Shown one piece after another: positions 1 to 8,941 of a stretch of DNA of 64,000 bases. The position numbers and the translations under genes are program-made. A model generated the notes under the pieces. That model saw only the letters and a program-made list of their open reading frames with translations. It did no database searches and was not told where the DNA came from. Source of the stretch: Alteraurantiacibacter buctensis (lineage in GTDB: Bacteria; Pseudomonadota; Alphaproteobacteria; Sphingomonadales; Sphingomonadaceae); NCBI RefSeq assembly GCF_009827655.1, contig NZ_WTYV01000007.1:1-64000 (forward strand). The letters run 5' to 3'. The first letter of the stretch is position 1. Every line of letters starts with the position of its first letter.

Positions 1-74
1 CCACCTGCGGCCAGCCATGGCGGCGGAGGCAATCTTGCACTAACAATCAACACGGACCACTCGGTGGGGGCCGA

Positions 75-317
75 TCAATCGCACAAGCGCGGTCCGAGAA
101 CTGGATGAGCAAGATAGGCCCGCGCCTCGTCGAGCGAGCGAATGGCATAGTGTTGCGACATGGAGCTGCGACCCAGGCCCGCGATCTGCGGGAAGATAAA
201 CCACATCCAGTGGCCACGCTTCGCGCCACGGCGGATCTCGAAGAGAGCCGCCGCATACGTCGTTTCCTGCGCCTTCAGGAACCGGTTGAGGTCAAAGGAA
301 GTGGTCATGGGCGGCAA
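75..317 (-). pseudogene. DUF1810 family protein, 3'-truncated
   Basis: The 80 residues match the N-terminal half of DUF1810 proteins (about 140 residues), with the signatures HWMWFIFPQ, LGRSSMSQHYAI and DEARAYLAHPVLGPRL. After that point the sequence leaves the family and stops within two codons, so the C-terminal half is missing. Start may be ATG 317 or ATG 308. No function is established for the family. The loss fits the rearranged, IS-littered flank to the right. Confidence 0.6.
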
Positions 318-460
318 TTAGATGGCTGGCCCCTTATCGTCTACCAGTCCGGCCAGTTCACCTTCTCTGGCTCCCTGAAGAGCGGGAGCCGCATTGACCG
401 CTCGTCGCCGTTCGCCTGACACCGACCGGGCTTGCGCTCGAACTGACCATGCTCGACCCG

Positions 461-584
461 CCAGAGACGCGGCCTCCAATCTAGCCCCGAAAGGCGATGT
501 CGAGACGGCCCTCTTTGAACCTCATTGACGGATTGGGGCCCGCAAAGGCGCCTGATATCAGAGACCATTTGTGGGGGTGGTTGG
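461..584. repeat. Diverged repeat flanking IS6 relic (copy 1)
   Basis: The last 37 bases or so, beginning gcgcctgatatcagagacc, are identical to bases 15284-15320. Upstream of that, both copies keep recognisable similarity from a gccagagacg motif onward. Both lie immediately left of an IS6-family end. The repeat is absent beside the intact IS copy at 40044, so it is not part of the IS. Identity unknown. Confidence 0.6.
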
Positions 585-585
585 A

Positions 586-714
586 GGTGCTGTCAGTCTG
601 ACCGCAACTCGTCTCCGATCTGCGGAGCACTGGCTAACCTGAGAGGTAGAGCCATGTCAGGCTCGGACTCTCGCCGGCTCAGAATACCAGCGGTGCAGTT
701 GCTCTGACAGGTCC
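586..714. mobile_element. IS6-family deletion relic (129 bp, both ends kept)
   Basis: The left end GGTGCTGTCAGTCTGACCGC and a right end with gctctgacag match the termini of the complete element at 40044-40884. Almost the whole transposase gene is gone, leaving a MITE-like remnant. It could be moved only in trans, if at all. Confidence 0.7.
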
Positions 715-721
715 GCGCTTG

Positions 722-1222
722 CTAGAGGTTCTGTTGCACCTTGATCAGCAGTCGCACCAGCTCGCGTTGCTCGTCCTCGCTCAAGATCGCTGCGATCGGC
801 TCTTCGAGCGTCTGGCTCTTCAGCATGCTTTGCTCCGCGTAGGCTCGTCCCTTATCGGTCAGACTGAGATGCACCTTGCGACCATCCTCGGGAGACGGTG
901 TCCGCGTGATCAGGTCCTCTGCCTCCAACTCACGAAGGAACAGGGCCACCTTGGACTGGTCGAGAAAGAGCGCATCGGCAAGGTCGCGCGGCGAGATCCC
1001 GGGATTGTAACCGATCAGAAGCGGGATGGAGAAGGCGCCACGGGGCACGCTGGGCTTTGCCCGGCGGCTACGCAGGAGCATGCGCTTACGGATCGCCCGC
1101 CAGGTCAAGTGGACTTGAAACCCAACGTGACCAGCAATCGGGCCGAATTCCGTCTCCCCGCTCATCCCACGCCCATCCTTGCACCCCACAGGCAAACACC
1201 GCCGCCGCCATAGATGCGACAA
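722..1222 (-). CDS. MarR family transcriptional regulator
   Basis: A winged-helix MarR-type DNA-binding protein. The core runs from about residue 60, with helix-turn-helix ISPRDLADALFLDQSKVALFLRELEAE (read in two parts) and a wing containing TPSPEDGRKVHLSLTDKGR. These repressors usually release DNA on binding a small aromatic acid or other ligand. ATG 1165 is an alternative start. It lies 25 bases or more downstream of the beta-helix gene and seems to be the last gene of the 7869-722 operon, so it is a candidate binder of the palindrome at 7888-7914. Confidence 0.8.
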   Translation of the reverse strand: MSHLWRRRCLPVGCKDGRGMSGETEFGPIAGHVGFQVHLTWRAIRKRMLLRSRRAKPSVPRGAFSIPLLIGYNPGISPRDLADALFLDQSKVALFLRELEAEDLITRTPSPEDGRKVHLSLTDKGRAYAEQSMLKSQTLEEPIAAILSEDEQRELVRLLIKVQQNL

Positions 1223-1247
1223 GTGCTGCAGAGCAAGGAGGGCATTT

Positions 1248-3221
1248 TCATCCGACCGGTTCGCGCGGGCCCACGACGAACGGCTGGCCGGCCTCGATCG
1301 CGCCTAAGTCGGGGCCACGACCGGTGAAGCGATCGGAGACATTGGGCAGGATTGTTCCGGCATCGACCGCAGGCGAACTGACTGCCAGGGAAAAATCGAA
1401 ATCTGCCGGGTCATAATTGCGGGTCGGATTTGTCGGGTCCGGCGGGCTGGCACGCACGAAGCTGGTCCAGTCCACAATGACGCTGCTACGGTCCCGTCCT
1501 GTAGCGGCAGCATAGGATGCCAGGTCCGCAAACGTCGTTTCGGTGCGTCGCGCGGACCAGGAAGTTGCTCCGTTTGCCGGGCGCACGATCGCGAAGGTGT
1601 TACCACCCGCCGTTGCCGGCCCGAAGCCGTTGTAATCCGATGAGCTGTAGGCTGTGAACTCCTCGGTCGAGAAGACTTGCGGCCAGGCCCCCTGGCCCAG
1701 GATCAGGTTGTTGCGGAAGTGGACGTTGGAAGTTGGCCCCATCTGGTGGACCTCTGACAGGAATGTGTTGTTGTAGAGGATAACGCCCGCACTGTTGGCG
1801 GTCAGCTTCAGAGCGCCGCCTTCGGGCGCGTTGTAGACGATGTTGCGGATGAAGTAGATCGGGCCACCAAGCGCCGGCTGCGTCGACAGCGCCCGATGGG
1901 CGTGATTGAAGCAGCGGTTGCGCATTACCCGCACGTTGAACATCGCGCCATCGGCCTCGATGCAATTGTCATCCACGTTGCGGATATCGTTGTTGTAGAT
2001 ATCCAGCGCCACCGGCATCCGGTCGCGTGGCGTGTCCGGCCAGTCATCCGGATTGCCATAGGTTGCGTGGTCGATCCCGTCATGAAAGTTGGCCACCAGA
2101 TTGTGCGCGATCACGTGGCCGGAACCGAACACCTTGATGGCGTATTCGCTGAGCAAGGGCTGCGGGAATCCCGGCAGTTGGTTCCAGGTGCGGCCGATCC
2201 AGCCCATCAACCTGTCGGGATCGTTGCGACCCATGAAAGTGTTGTCGGCAATATAGAAATCGCGTGCGCCGCCCCAGTCTGTGGAAACGCCCCTGCCCAC
2301 GTCTTCGATCCGCGAATGCTTAAGGACAAAGCCGACAGCGCCGCCAATCCGCTTGTGCCCCAGGTCGAAGGCCACATCGGTGTTGCGGATGGTCAGGCCT
2401 TCAAAATGGTGGTGATCCGCAGCCTGAAGATTGAACAGGACGTGGTTGCCGCCACCGTCGATGATCACCTCGCCATCGCCTGCAGCAACGATCGCAATCG
2501 GTCGCTCTGCCGTGCCCTTGGCTGTCAGGTACATCGTACCGTCGAACAGCGTGCCCATGCCGCGCCCGCCGTACTGGCGTCGGTCCTGGCTGTAGGTGCC
2601 CGCGTGCATCACGATCGTGTCGCCCGGTTGCACGCGGGGCAGGAACGAATTGGACCAGTCCGCGCCGTTGGCCCCGGTGTTGTAGGCCTCCAGAAGGCTG
2701 GAAAATGCCGGCTCCTGCTTTTCCCCCTGATGGCCGGGCGGGTAGACGTGGAACCGGCGCCCGTCCGTTGCGGGGCGCGGTTCGGCTCTTGTCCTCACAG
2801 TCACTGTGCGCGTTGTTTCGCCGCTCGTTCCGTCAGGGTCGCTAAGCTGCAGGCGAACCTCGTACTCGGTATCTTCCGCCAGATCGAAGACGCTGCCGGC
2901 AAACATGTTGGGCGTGACGACGTCGAACGAGGGCGGCTGCCGAATTTCCTCGCCGCTCAGGCGCAGCAGAGGCAGGGCCTCGCGCCACTGTTCGCCACTG
3001 CCCGCGGGACGATAGGACACGGCGACCGCAGCATCACGGTTGTTGTCCCCTTCGATGTACCATTCGAAACCCAGCGCCATCAGGGTTGCGGGTTCGACGA
3101 CAAGCTCGCCAGCGCGGACCTCGCGCGTGTCATCCTGCGCCCGCGCCGGTCCGGTCGCCGCTGCGCCTGCCACCAGGGCAAGGGCAGCGGCGGCCATCCG
3201 ATGGCTGTCGAAGGAAGCCAT
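1248..3221 (-). CDS. Exported right-handed parallel beta-helix protein
   Basis: 657 residues with a signal peptide ending near ARAQ (residue 29). A fibronectin-III-like stretch (about 85-145, ending TVTVRTRAEP) is followed by a long beta-helix region (about 150-630), with signatures such as GDTIVMHAGTYS, IAIVAAGDGEVIIDGGG and FEGLTIRNTD. The fold is shared with chondroitinase B-like lyases and related carbohydrate-active enzymes, but I cannot identify catalytic residues. Its ATG overlaps the stop of the TonB receptor upstream (TGATG), so the two are translationally coupled. A role in cleaving or binding a glycan imported by that receptor is inference. Confidence 0.75.
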   Translation of the reverse strand: MASFDSHRMAAAALALVAGAAATGPARAQDDTREVRAGELVVEPATLMALGFEWYIEGDNNRDAAVAVSYRPAGSGEQWREALPLLRLSGEEIRQPPSFDVVTPNMFAGSVFDLAEDTEYEVRLQLSDPDGTSGETTRTVTVRTRAEPRPATDGRRFHVYPPGHQGEKQEPAFSSLLEAYNTGANGADWSNSFLPRVQPGDTIVMHAGTYSQDRRQYGGRGMGTLFDGTMYLTAKGTAERPIAIVAAGDGEVIIDGGGNHVLFNLQAADHHHFEGLTIRNTDVAFDLGHKRIGGAVGFVLKHSRIEDVGRGVSTDWGGARDFYIADNTFMGRNDPDRLMGWIGRTWNQLPGFPQPLLSEYAIKVFGSGHVIAHNLVANFHDGIDHATYGNPDDWPDTPRDRMPVALDIYNNDIRNVDDNCIEADGAMFNVRVMRNRCFNHAHRALSTQPALGGPIYFIRNIVYNAPEGGALKLTANSAGVILYNNTFLSEVHQMGPTSNVHFRNNLILGQGAWPQVFSTEEFTAYSSSDYNGFGPATAGGNTFAIVRPANGATSWSARRTETTFADLASYAAATGRDRSSVIVDWTSFVRASPPDPTNPTRNYDPADFDFSLAVSSPAVDAGTILPNVSDRFTGRGPDLGAIEAGQPFVVGPREPVG

Positions 3222-6169
3222 CAGAACCCGGCAACCACGCGCAGGAAGGCGATGCGGCCGCGCGGATCGACCAGCAGGGCGCCACGGTCATAGCTGGGCA
3301 ATTCCGGGCGATCCTGGAACAGGTTGCGCACGCCGATGCTGATCGAGGAATTGTCCACTTCCCAGAAATCTCCCACATCCAGCGTGTAGGTTACATCCAC
3401 GGTGACGGTTCCGGAAAGATAATCATCTTCCGGCTGCTTCACGTCACCTGGGCTGCGGACCAGCGCGTCGTTCTCGATTCCGCCGTAATAGTTCAGGATC
3501 GTCGAAATCGAGTGGGGCCCGGTGCGGTAGTTCATCCGGCCCTGGCCCCGCCATTTGGGTGACAGCGATCCGCCGGTAACCGTGGTGTTGCGGTTGCCGG
3601 CAATGTTGACGAACGGCCGCCCGGGTGCGGACTGGATGGCATAGGTGGGCACATAGGTTGCAATGGCCGACAGGTTCAGTTCGCCTTCGCCCAGATCGGT
3701 CGAGTATTGGGCCTCAAAGTCGAACCCTTCGGTCTTCAGGCCCGCCAGGTTGATGTAGGACGGCTTGACGAAGATCACGTTGTTCTGCCCGTCGCGGATG
3801 ACCTTTGCGGGATCGTTGGCCGTTACCAGCGCCTGGGTGTTCTCGGCGCTGATCAGGTTGTCGAACGTGTAGTGCCAGTAGCCTGCTTCGAACCGGAACC
3901 CGGTAAACGGCTCCAGAATGACGCCCGCCGAATAGGAGGTCGAGCGCTGCGGCTCCAGGTTGGGGTTGCCTTCGAACAGCGTGGTAATGCGCCGTGTCGC
4001 ATCCGTGCCGCGCGGGCCGGGGCCTACGTCACTGATGTTGGCCAGGCCGCTCGACTGAGTGAAGCGCTGGAACAAGGTGGGCTCGAGGAAGGATGTGCCA
4101 TAGGTGCCGCGCAGGGTCAGCCAGCCGCTGGGCACGGTATAGATCACGCCAATCTTCGGGTCGGTGGTCGAATTGTCCTCGAACTTCTCGTGCCGCACGG
4201 CAGCGTTTACGTTCAGGGTGCCCAGATCGTTGTCGAAGATCGGGGCGGACAGTTCGGCGAAGAAGGCGAGGGCATCCTGTTGGGCGGCAACGTCGGTAGA
4301 GACCGATCCGGTTTCGACAATGCCCGTGTTCTTGGCTGCGTCGAAATCCACCGCCCAGGTATCGCGCCGGTACTGCATGCCAAAGGCCAGGCTCAGCGGC
4401 CCGCCAGGCAGGTCGAACAGCGGACCCGTGGCATAGGCATCGAACACCTGCTGGCTGGTGCGGTAGTTGTCCCACAGGGAAGGCATCAGCCAATCTATCA
4501 CGTCCTGCCGGTTGGCAGCGGCGCTCCCAGGGGTGGCGTAGATCGCATTGTTGAACGGGTTGAAGAAGTAGCAACTGCCTTCCCCGGGACGCTGCCCGGG
4601 CGTGCCCGCGTTGCAGTTGGGCCCCCCGAAGCCGGCCAGCGCCGCGCGGAGTTGCGGGATCAGCACGTTGTTGTTCTGCGCATTGTTGCGCTCGGTAATC
4701 TTGGAATAGGTGAAGTTGGTGTCGTAGAACCAGTCACCCAGGAAATCCCCGGAGAATCCGCCCACGAAGCGCAAGGCATCGTTGATGTTCTCGGCCCCTG
4801 TCCGGCTGCGGGCGCATTCGCCGGGTGCCAGCGTGTTCTGCGTCGGCAGGCCGCACTGCGAACCCAGGATGCGCCCTTCAAACACGACATCTTCATAGAA
4901 GGCGATGCCGGATGCGGGATCGGTGGGGTTCGCTGCCAGCACGACCACGCCGTTGGCATCTCGCAGCGGAATCATCGAACCGGGTGCCGAGGGTTGCGCA
5001 TAGAGCTGTTGCCCGGCAGAGTTGCGCGCGAAATAGACCGGAGCAAGACCATTGGCGATCCGGTCCGCATCGGCGCGGGCAACCCCGGGGTTGTAACCTG
5101 GCACCACAATCGACGGATTGACGTTGATCGATGCCGAAGTGGAGGTCGACGCTTCGATATGCGCGCGCTGATAGCCGCCTTCCAGTCTAAGCTTCAGCCA
5201 GGGTTCGAACTCATGCTCAACAACTGCGTAAGTCTGTACGCGGTTTTCTTCTGAGACGAGCCCGCTGTCGGGGTAGAAGTCATAGTAGCAGGTGCCAGTG
5301 GTCACGTTCGGCGTGCCGGCGGGGAAGAACACGGTCTGCTGGGTTACGCCGCAGCCTTCGTCCTGCACCCGCGTGGTTGCGGTGGTCAGCTGACCCCCGG
5401 CATTGCGCCGCGGCACCACGAACCGCCCCGGGTTCCAGGGAGACGAGTAGAACGGAACGTCGGTCCAAGGCTGGTCTTCGGGGAAGAGTTGATCGCGGAT
5501 ATTGTATTCAGCAGCCAGAACCACGTGGGTGTCCCCTAACGAGCCGCCGAAGATGCCGCCGAAGCGCGATTCCTGCTTGCCGCTGTGAGTGACGATGTTG
5601 GTCTGCGCGCGCAGTTCCATGCCCTCGAAGTCGTCGCGGGTGAACATGTTGACCACGCCGCCAACCGCGTCCGAACCATAAAGTGACGATGCGCCATCCT
5701 TCAGGATTTCAACATTGCCGATCATGATCTGCGGGACCAGGCCGTTCACGTCGACCACGTTGGCTTCGCGGGGAAGCCGCGTCTGGCGGCGCGAGTTGAG
5801 CAAGATCAGCGTCGCACCGTCGCCCAGGTTGCGCAGATTGACCGTGCCGCCGCCGGTAAAGGCGGTGGCTCCCCCACCAGCCGGCACGGTCACAGCGTTG
5901 GTGTTGTAAGGCAACTCGGCCAGGTAGCGGGCCACGGAGGTTGCGCCCTTTTCTTCGAAATCCTCGCGGTCGAGCACGTCAACCGGGGACGAAGGCTGGA
6001 AGCTTGTGCCGCGGATAAGGCTCCCCGTCACCACTATGGTATCGCCGCCGTCTTCGGCGTCGCCAGCGGATTGTGGCACCGGCACCGCGCTGTCCTGCGC
6101 CGCAGCGGCACCATGCGTAAGGATCGCGGCAACGCCGCACAGCAAAGCAATCTTCCTCATTGAAACCAC
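3221..6169 (-). CDS. TonB-dependent outer-membrane receptor
   Basis: 982 residues: signal peptide (about 1-24), TonB box DTIVVTGS near residue 43, plug domain (about 60-190, with ILKDGASSLYGSDAVGGVVN) and a C-terminal beta-barrel ending in the aromatic-terminated strand FLRVVAGF. Such receptors import scarce ligands using TonB/ExbBD energy. The ligand is unknown; the neighbouring exported beta-helix protein makes a carbohydrate one possibility. Second gene of a four-gene minus-strand operon. Confidence 0.92.
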   Translation of the reverse strand: MVSMRKIALLCGVAAILTHGAAAAQDSAVPVPQSAGDAEDGGDTIVVTGSLIRGTSFQPSSPVDVLDREDFEEKGATSVARYLAELPYNTNAVTVPAGGGATAFTGGGTVNLRNLGDGATLILLNSRRQTRLPREANVVDVNGLVPQIMIGNVEILKDGASSLYGSDAVGGVVNMFTRDDFEGMELRAQTNIVTHSGKQESRFGGIFGGSLGDTHVVLAAEYNIRDQLFPEDQPWTDVPFYSSPWNPGRFVVPRRNAGGQLTTATTRVQDEGCGVTQQTVFFPAGTPNVTTGTCYYDFYPDSGLVSEENRVQTYAVVEHEFEPWLKLRLEGGYQRAHIEASTSTSASINVNPSIVVPGYNPGVARADADRIANGLAPVYFARNSAGQQLYAQPSAPGSMIPLRDANGVVVLAANPTDPASGIAFYEDVVFEGRILGSQCGLPTQNTLAPGECARSRTGAENINDALRFVGGFSGDFLGDWFYDTNFTYSKITERNNAQNNNVLIPQLRAALAGFGGPNCNAGTPGQRPGEGSCYFFNPFNNAIYATPGSAAANRQDVIDWLMPSLWDNYRTSQQVFDAYATGPLFDLPGGPLSLAFGMQYRRDTWAVDFDAAKNTGIVETGSVSTDVAAQQDALAFFAELSAPIFDNDLGTLNVNAAVRHEKFEDNSTTDPKIGVIYTVPSGWLTLRGTYGTSFLEPTLFQRFTQSSGLANISDVGPGPRGTDATRRITTLFEGNPNLEPQRSTSYSAGVILEPFTGFRFEAGYWHYTFDNLISAENTQALVTANDPAKVIRDGQNNVIFVKPSYINLAGLKTEGFDFEAQYSTDLGEGELNLSAIATYVPTYAIQSAPGRPFVNIAGNRNTTVTGGSLSPKWRGQGRMNYRTGPHSISTILNYYGGIENDALVRSPGDVKQPEDDYLSGTVTVDVTYTLDVGDFWEVDNSSISIGVRNLFQDRPELPSYDRGALLVDPRGRIAFLRVVAGF

Positions 6170-6192
6170 TCCCGGGTTTGGTGTTTGTGTGT

Positions 6193-7869
6193 TCAGCGCC
6201 AGCGATCGATCGAAACGGATTGCGGTCGGTACATTGACCAGGCCTGCATCATCGGGCTGGCATCGTTGCCGGCCACGATCACCTTGATGGTGCCAGGGGC
6301 GAAGCGGGGTACGCAGGTGTCCTCAGGTTGTCCGGCGTAGGCGCTGATATCCTGGAAACGGCCCTCCAGTCGCAGATCGCCCAAGGGTCGGCAGGCGTTC
6401 TGTTCGAGGTAGGCCTGCAGGTCGGATTTCGACATACCCTCCGCTTGCAGTGCTTCGGCGCGGGCTGGCGACACGATCAGGGCCGCCCCGCCGACAATCT
6501 GGAACCGAGCGAGGTCCGGCGGCACGTCAGCTATTCCCGTCCCCAGGCCATAATTGCCGGCGTGCGCCCACCCTCCGGTGAACAGCGTCAGCACGCTCTC
6601 GTCCGGCCCGAAGCCCGCGTCCTCCGCCAGCGACGGCCATGGACTACGCTCTTCGTTTTCAGCGAACATGAAGCTGTAATTGCTGTTGCTACCGATCACC
6701 GCCATCAGGTTGGTGCCAAAGTGGCCATCGCCCAGATTGGTAATGAACAGGCGCAGCGCGCGGCCCATGCACGCATTGGCACGGTTGCCCGGGCCGACCG
6801 CATTGGTGCCCGCGTTCATGCCCACCTGTTCGCGAATGGGGCCGTTGACCACCTGCATGAACGAGAACGAATTCGTCGATCGCAGAATCGCATTCATGTT
6901 GAACTTCTGGAACGCTTCCATTGATGCCAGCAGCACCGGCATGTGTTCCGGCCGGCAGCCCGCCATCACGCCGTTGACTGCGACATCCCGCACTGTGGCG
7001 ATCAGCCCTTCCGGCGGAAATTCCGGAGCCACCACCTCATCGGGTGGATGGCTGGTTCCTGTGAGCATTTCGGCCACCAGTTCGGCGGTTGGCGGCACAA
7101 TGGGCAAACCGTCGGTCAGGCCCATTTCATGAAACCGCTCCTGTACCTGGGCCATGTCGGCGGACAGCAGTACCTCAGGCCGAGGGGGCGCCTCACCAGT
7201 ACCGGCTCGCAGTTCGGCCGCTGTGCGCGGGGTGACCAGCCCGGCAACGATGGCGTCAAGCGATTGTGCGAAAGCCGCAGGCTCCATCTGTTCCGGCGGA
7301 TAATCGAAAGCGGCACGCCGCACGGCCACGCCGAAGCGCTGATTCGACAGATCGCCCACGCTTCCTAACTCGCGGAAATTCACGACCACGCCGGGGATGC
7401 CCAGCCGCTCGATGGTCGCGCTCCAACGGAAAGCGTAAGCCGTTGTGGAGGATGACGCAGCGGCCACGTAGACATAGCCGTCGAACCCGCTTTGCAAGGT
7501 TGCCCACAATTGCGGGTCATCCTGGGAATAGGTGACGTTGCGATCAAGGATCTGGACGCGGGCGCCTTGCCCTTCAAGGTGTTGCACGAGACGGGGCAGT
7601 GCCAGATCGAAACCGGAATTGTCGGGCCAAGATTTGATGATTGCGATGCGCTTGCCGGCAAGGTTTTCCAGTCGATTGGCCAGCGGGGTCAACTCAATCG
7701 GCGGGAGTGTCCCGCGCGGATCGAGAACAGCAATGGCAGTATCCTGTCCTGCCGCTAGGGCGCCTTGCATCGGGGCAAGAGCTAGTCCTGCGGCTGCCAA
7801 CATCATCGACAAACGCGAATGCACGGCCGCTGCAATCAGGTCGCGCGTTGCCCTGCCCCTTCCACGCAT
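6193..7869 (-). CDS. Exported UGSC-like fusion protein lacking the UGSC motif
   Basis: 558 residues with an N-terminal export signal (cleavage near ALAAGQ, residue 41). Residues about 45-215 have the layout of the UGSC (seleno)protein family: VLDPRGT, then AGKRIAIIKSWP, then a strand followed by ERLGIPGVVVNF. The redox motif U/C-G-S-C is replaced by ASSS at about 138-141. Residues about 245-470 form a second domain with TDGLPIVPPTAELVAEML and NGVMAGCRPEHMPVLLASME, a signature I associate with proteins paired with UGSC genes. The substrate is unknown. First gene of the operon, 24 bases upstream of the TonB receptor. The family assignment is from memory of motifs. Confidence 0.55.
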   Translation of the reverse strand: MRGRGRATRDLIAAAVHSRLSMMLAAAGLALAPMQGALAAGQDTAIAVLDPRGTLPPIELTPLANRLENLAGKRIAIIKSWPDNSGFDLALPRLVQHLEGQGARVQILDRNVTYSQDDPQLWATLQSGFDGYVYVAAASSSTTAYAFRWSATIERLGIPGVVVNFRELGSVGDLSNQRFGVAVRRAAFDYPPEQMEPAAFAQSLDAIVAGLVTPRTAAELRAGTGEAPPRPEVLLSADMAQVQERFHEMGLTDGLPIVPPTAELVAEMLTGTSHPPDEVVAPEFPPEGLIATVRDVAVNGVMAGCRPEHMPVLLASMEAFQKFNMNAILRSTNSFSFMQVVNGPIREQVGMNAGTNAVGPGNRANACMGRALRLFITNLGDGHFGTNLMAVIGSNSNYSFMFAENEERSPWPSLAEDAGFGPDESVLTLFTGGWAHAGNYGLGTGIADVPPDLARFQIVGGAALIVSPARAEALQAEGMSKSDLQAYLEQNACRPLGDLRLEGRFQDISAYAGQPEDTCVPRFAPGTIKVIVAGNDASPMMQAWSMYRPQSVSIDRWR

Positions 7870-7887
7870 GATAATCCTCCCTGCAAA

Positions 7888-7914
7888 AGATACTTATTTT
7901 TCTTAAGTATCTTG
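7888..7914. promoter_or_regulatory. Palindromic operator candidate upstream of UGSC-like operon
   Basis: AAGATACTTA and TAAGTATCTT form perfect 10-base arms around a 7-base spacer, 19-45 bases upstream of the first gene of the 7869-722 operon. The size and symmetry suit a MarR-type dimer, and a MarR gene is the last gene of the operon. An RNA hairpin is the alternative. Confidence 0.5.
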
Positions 7915-8184
7915 GATAGCTAAAGACGTGACTCCGCGCAAGAGCGTTTACAGTAAGGCCGGAGGAGCGCTGGAAAGCGCTTGGCGGCTGGCCGGCGTCG
8001 TGATTTGACTTCGGCCGCAAGACGCTAGCCGATTGGGCTATCAGCAGACAGAACGCTGGGATGTCCCGCATCGATAGGGTCGCCGCACCACGACCAAATT
8101 GGCGGACTCGCCCCATTGATCCTCAGCAACGGGGTCGGTCGCGGACTGGCCGCTTTCGGCAAGTAGCTGCGTTATAGCGGACGT
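7915..8184. other. Intergenic, no gene seen
   Basis: No reading frame with convincing protein character is found here. It probably holds the promoter for the minus-strand operon starting at 7869; the right side ends in the truncated IS copy. Confidence 0.4.
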
Positions 8185-8884
8185 TCAAACCGGCGGCCGT
8201 CTCGGTGTATCGCCAGCCGGTGGGAGCGAGGCGAACTTCTGCAAGCTCTTCATCTGCCGGAACCTGAGCATCGCTCGTTCTCTTCGTCGGAACGGCAGGT
8301 GGCTATTCTCCGGCCCGTTTTTGGCCCAGCGGCCAATCTCCTGCTTCTGGGCGTTGCCGAACTCGGTCATCGCGGCTTTGTACGAGCGCAGGCCGTCGGT
8401 GGTGATCCCGACCGGTGAGCCGTGGCGCTTCAGCGCCTTCTTCTTAAAGGCGAGAGCCGCCTTCTTGTCGCGGGTCTTCGTCACGAAGCTCTCGAGCACC
8501 TCCCCCTCCTGGTCGACCGCGCGCCACAGGTGATGCATCTCGCCGTTGATCTTTACATACACCTCGTCGAGGTGCCATTTCCATTGCCGAAACCCCTTCA
8601 TCCGGCTGACCCGCTGGCGCCGGACGTCAGCGGCGAACAGCGGACCGAACCCTTTCCACCAGTGACGCACGGTCTCGTGGCAGATGTCGATACCCCGCTC
8701 GGCCAGCAGATCCTCCACGTTCCGCAGGCTCAGCGGAAAGCGGACGTACATCATCACCACGAGGCGAATGACCTCGGGTGGCGAGTTAAAAATGACGAAG
8801 CGAGCTGGCTGGTTTGCGAGGGCGTGGCATCGGGAGCGCCCTACCCTTACGGGATCAGAACGCTAGCGGAGAACTTGCTCTGAG
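8185..8884 (-). pseudogene. IS6-family transposase pseudogene with right IS end
   Basis: Residues from MVMMYVRFPLSL onward match the intact transposase at 40109-40825. Two lesions inactivate it. One extra base near 8786 breaks the frame after the normal ATG (the first about 15 residues are in another frame). The C-terminus diverges after MKSLQKFAS near 8230, replacing roughly the last 40 residues. The right end (gctctgagagagcc) remains at about 8874-8889, but no left end is visible. Confidence 0.8.
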
Positions 8885-8941
8885 AGAGCCCCGCAGGACA
8901 CTCAAGCCAGGTGGCCGATCCTCAGCCGGGCCGGGCGAGGG

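Noticed and set aside
1896-3293. Long plus-strand open frame antisense to the beta-helix gene
   Set aside because: It lies opposite a gene with clear signal peptide and beta-helix motifs; its composition is that of a high-GC shadow frame with no recognisable domain.
3707-5254. 515-codon plus-strand frame
   Set aside because: Antisense shadow of the TonB receptor gene; no family features.
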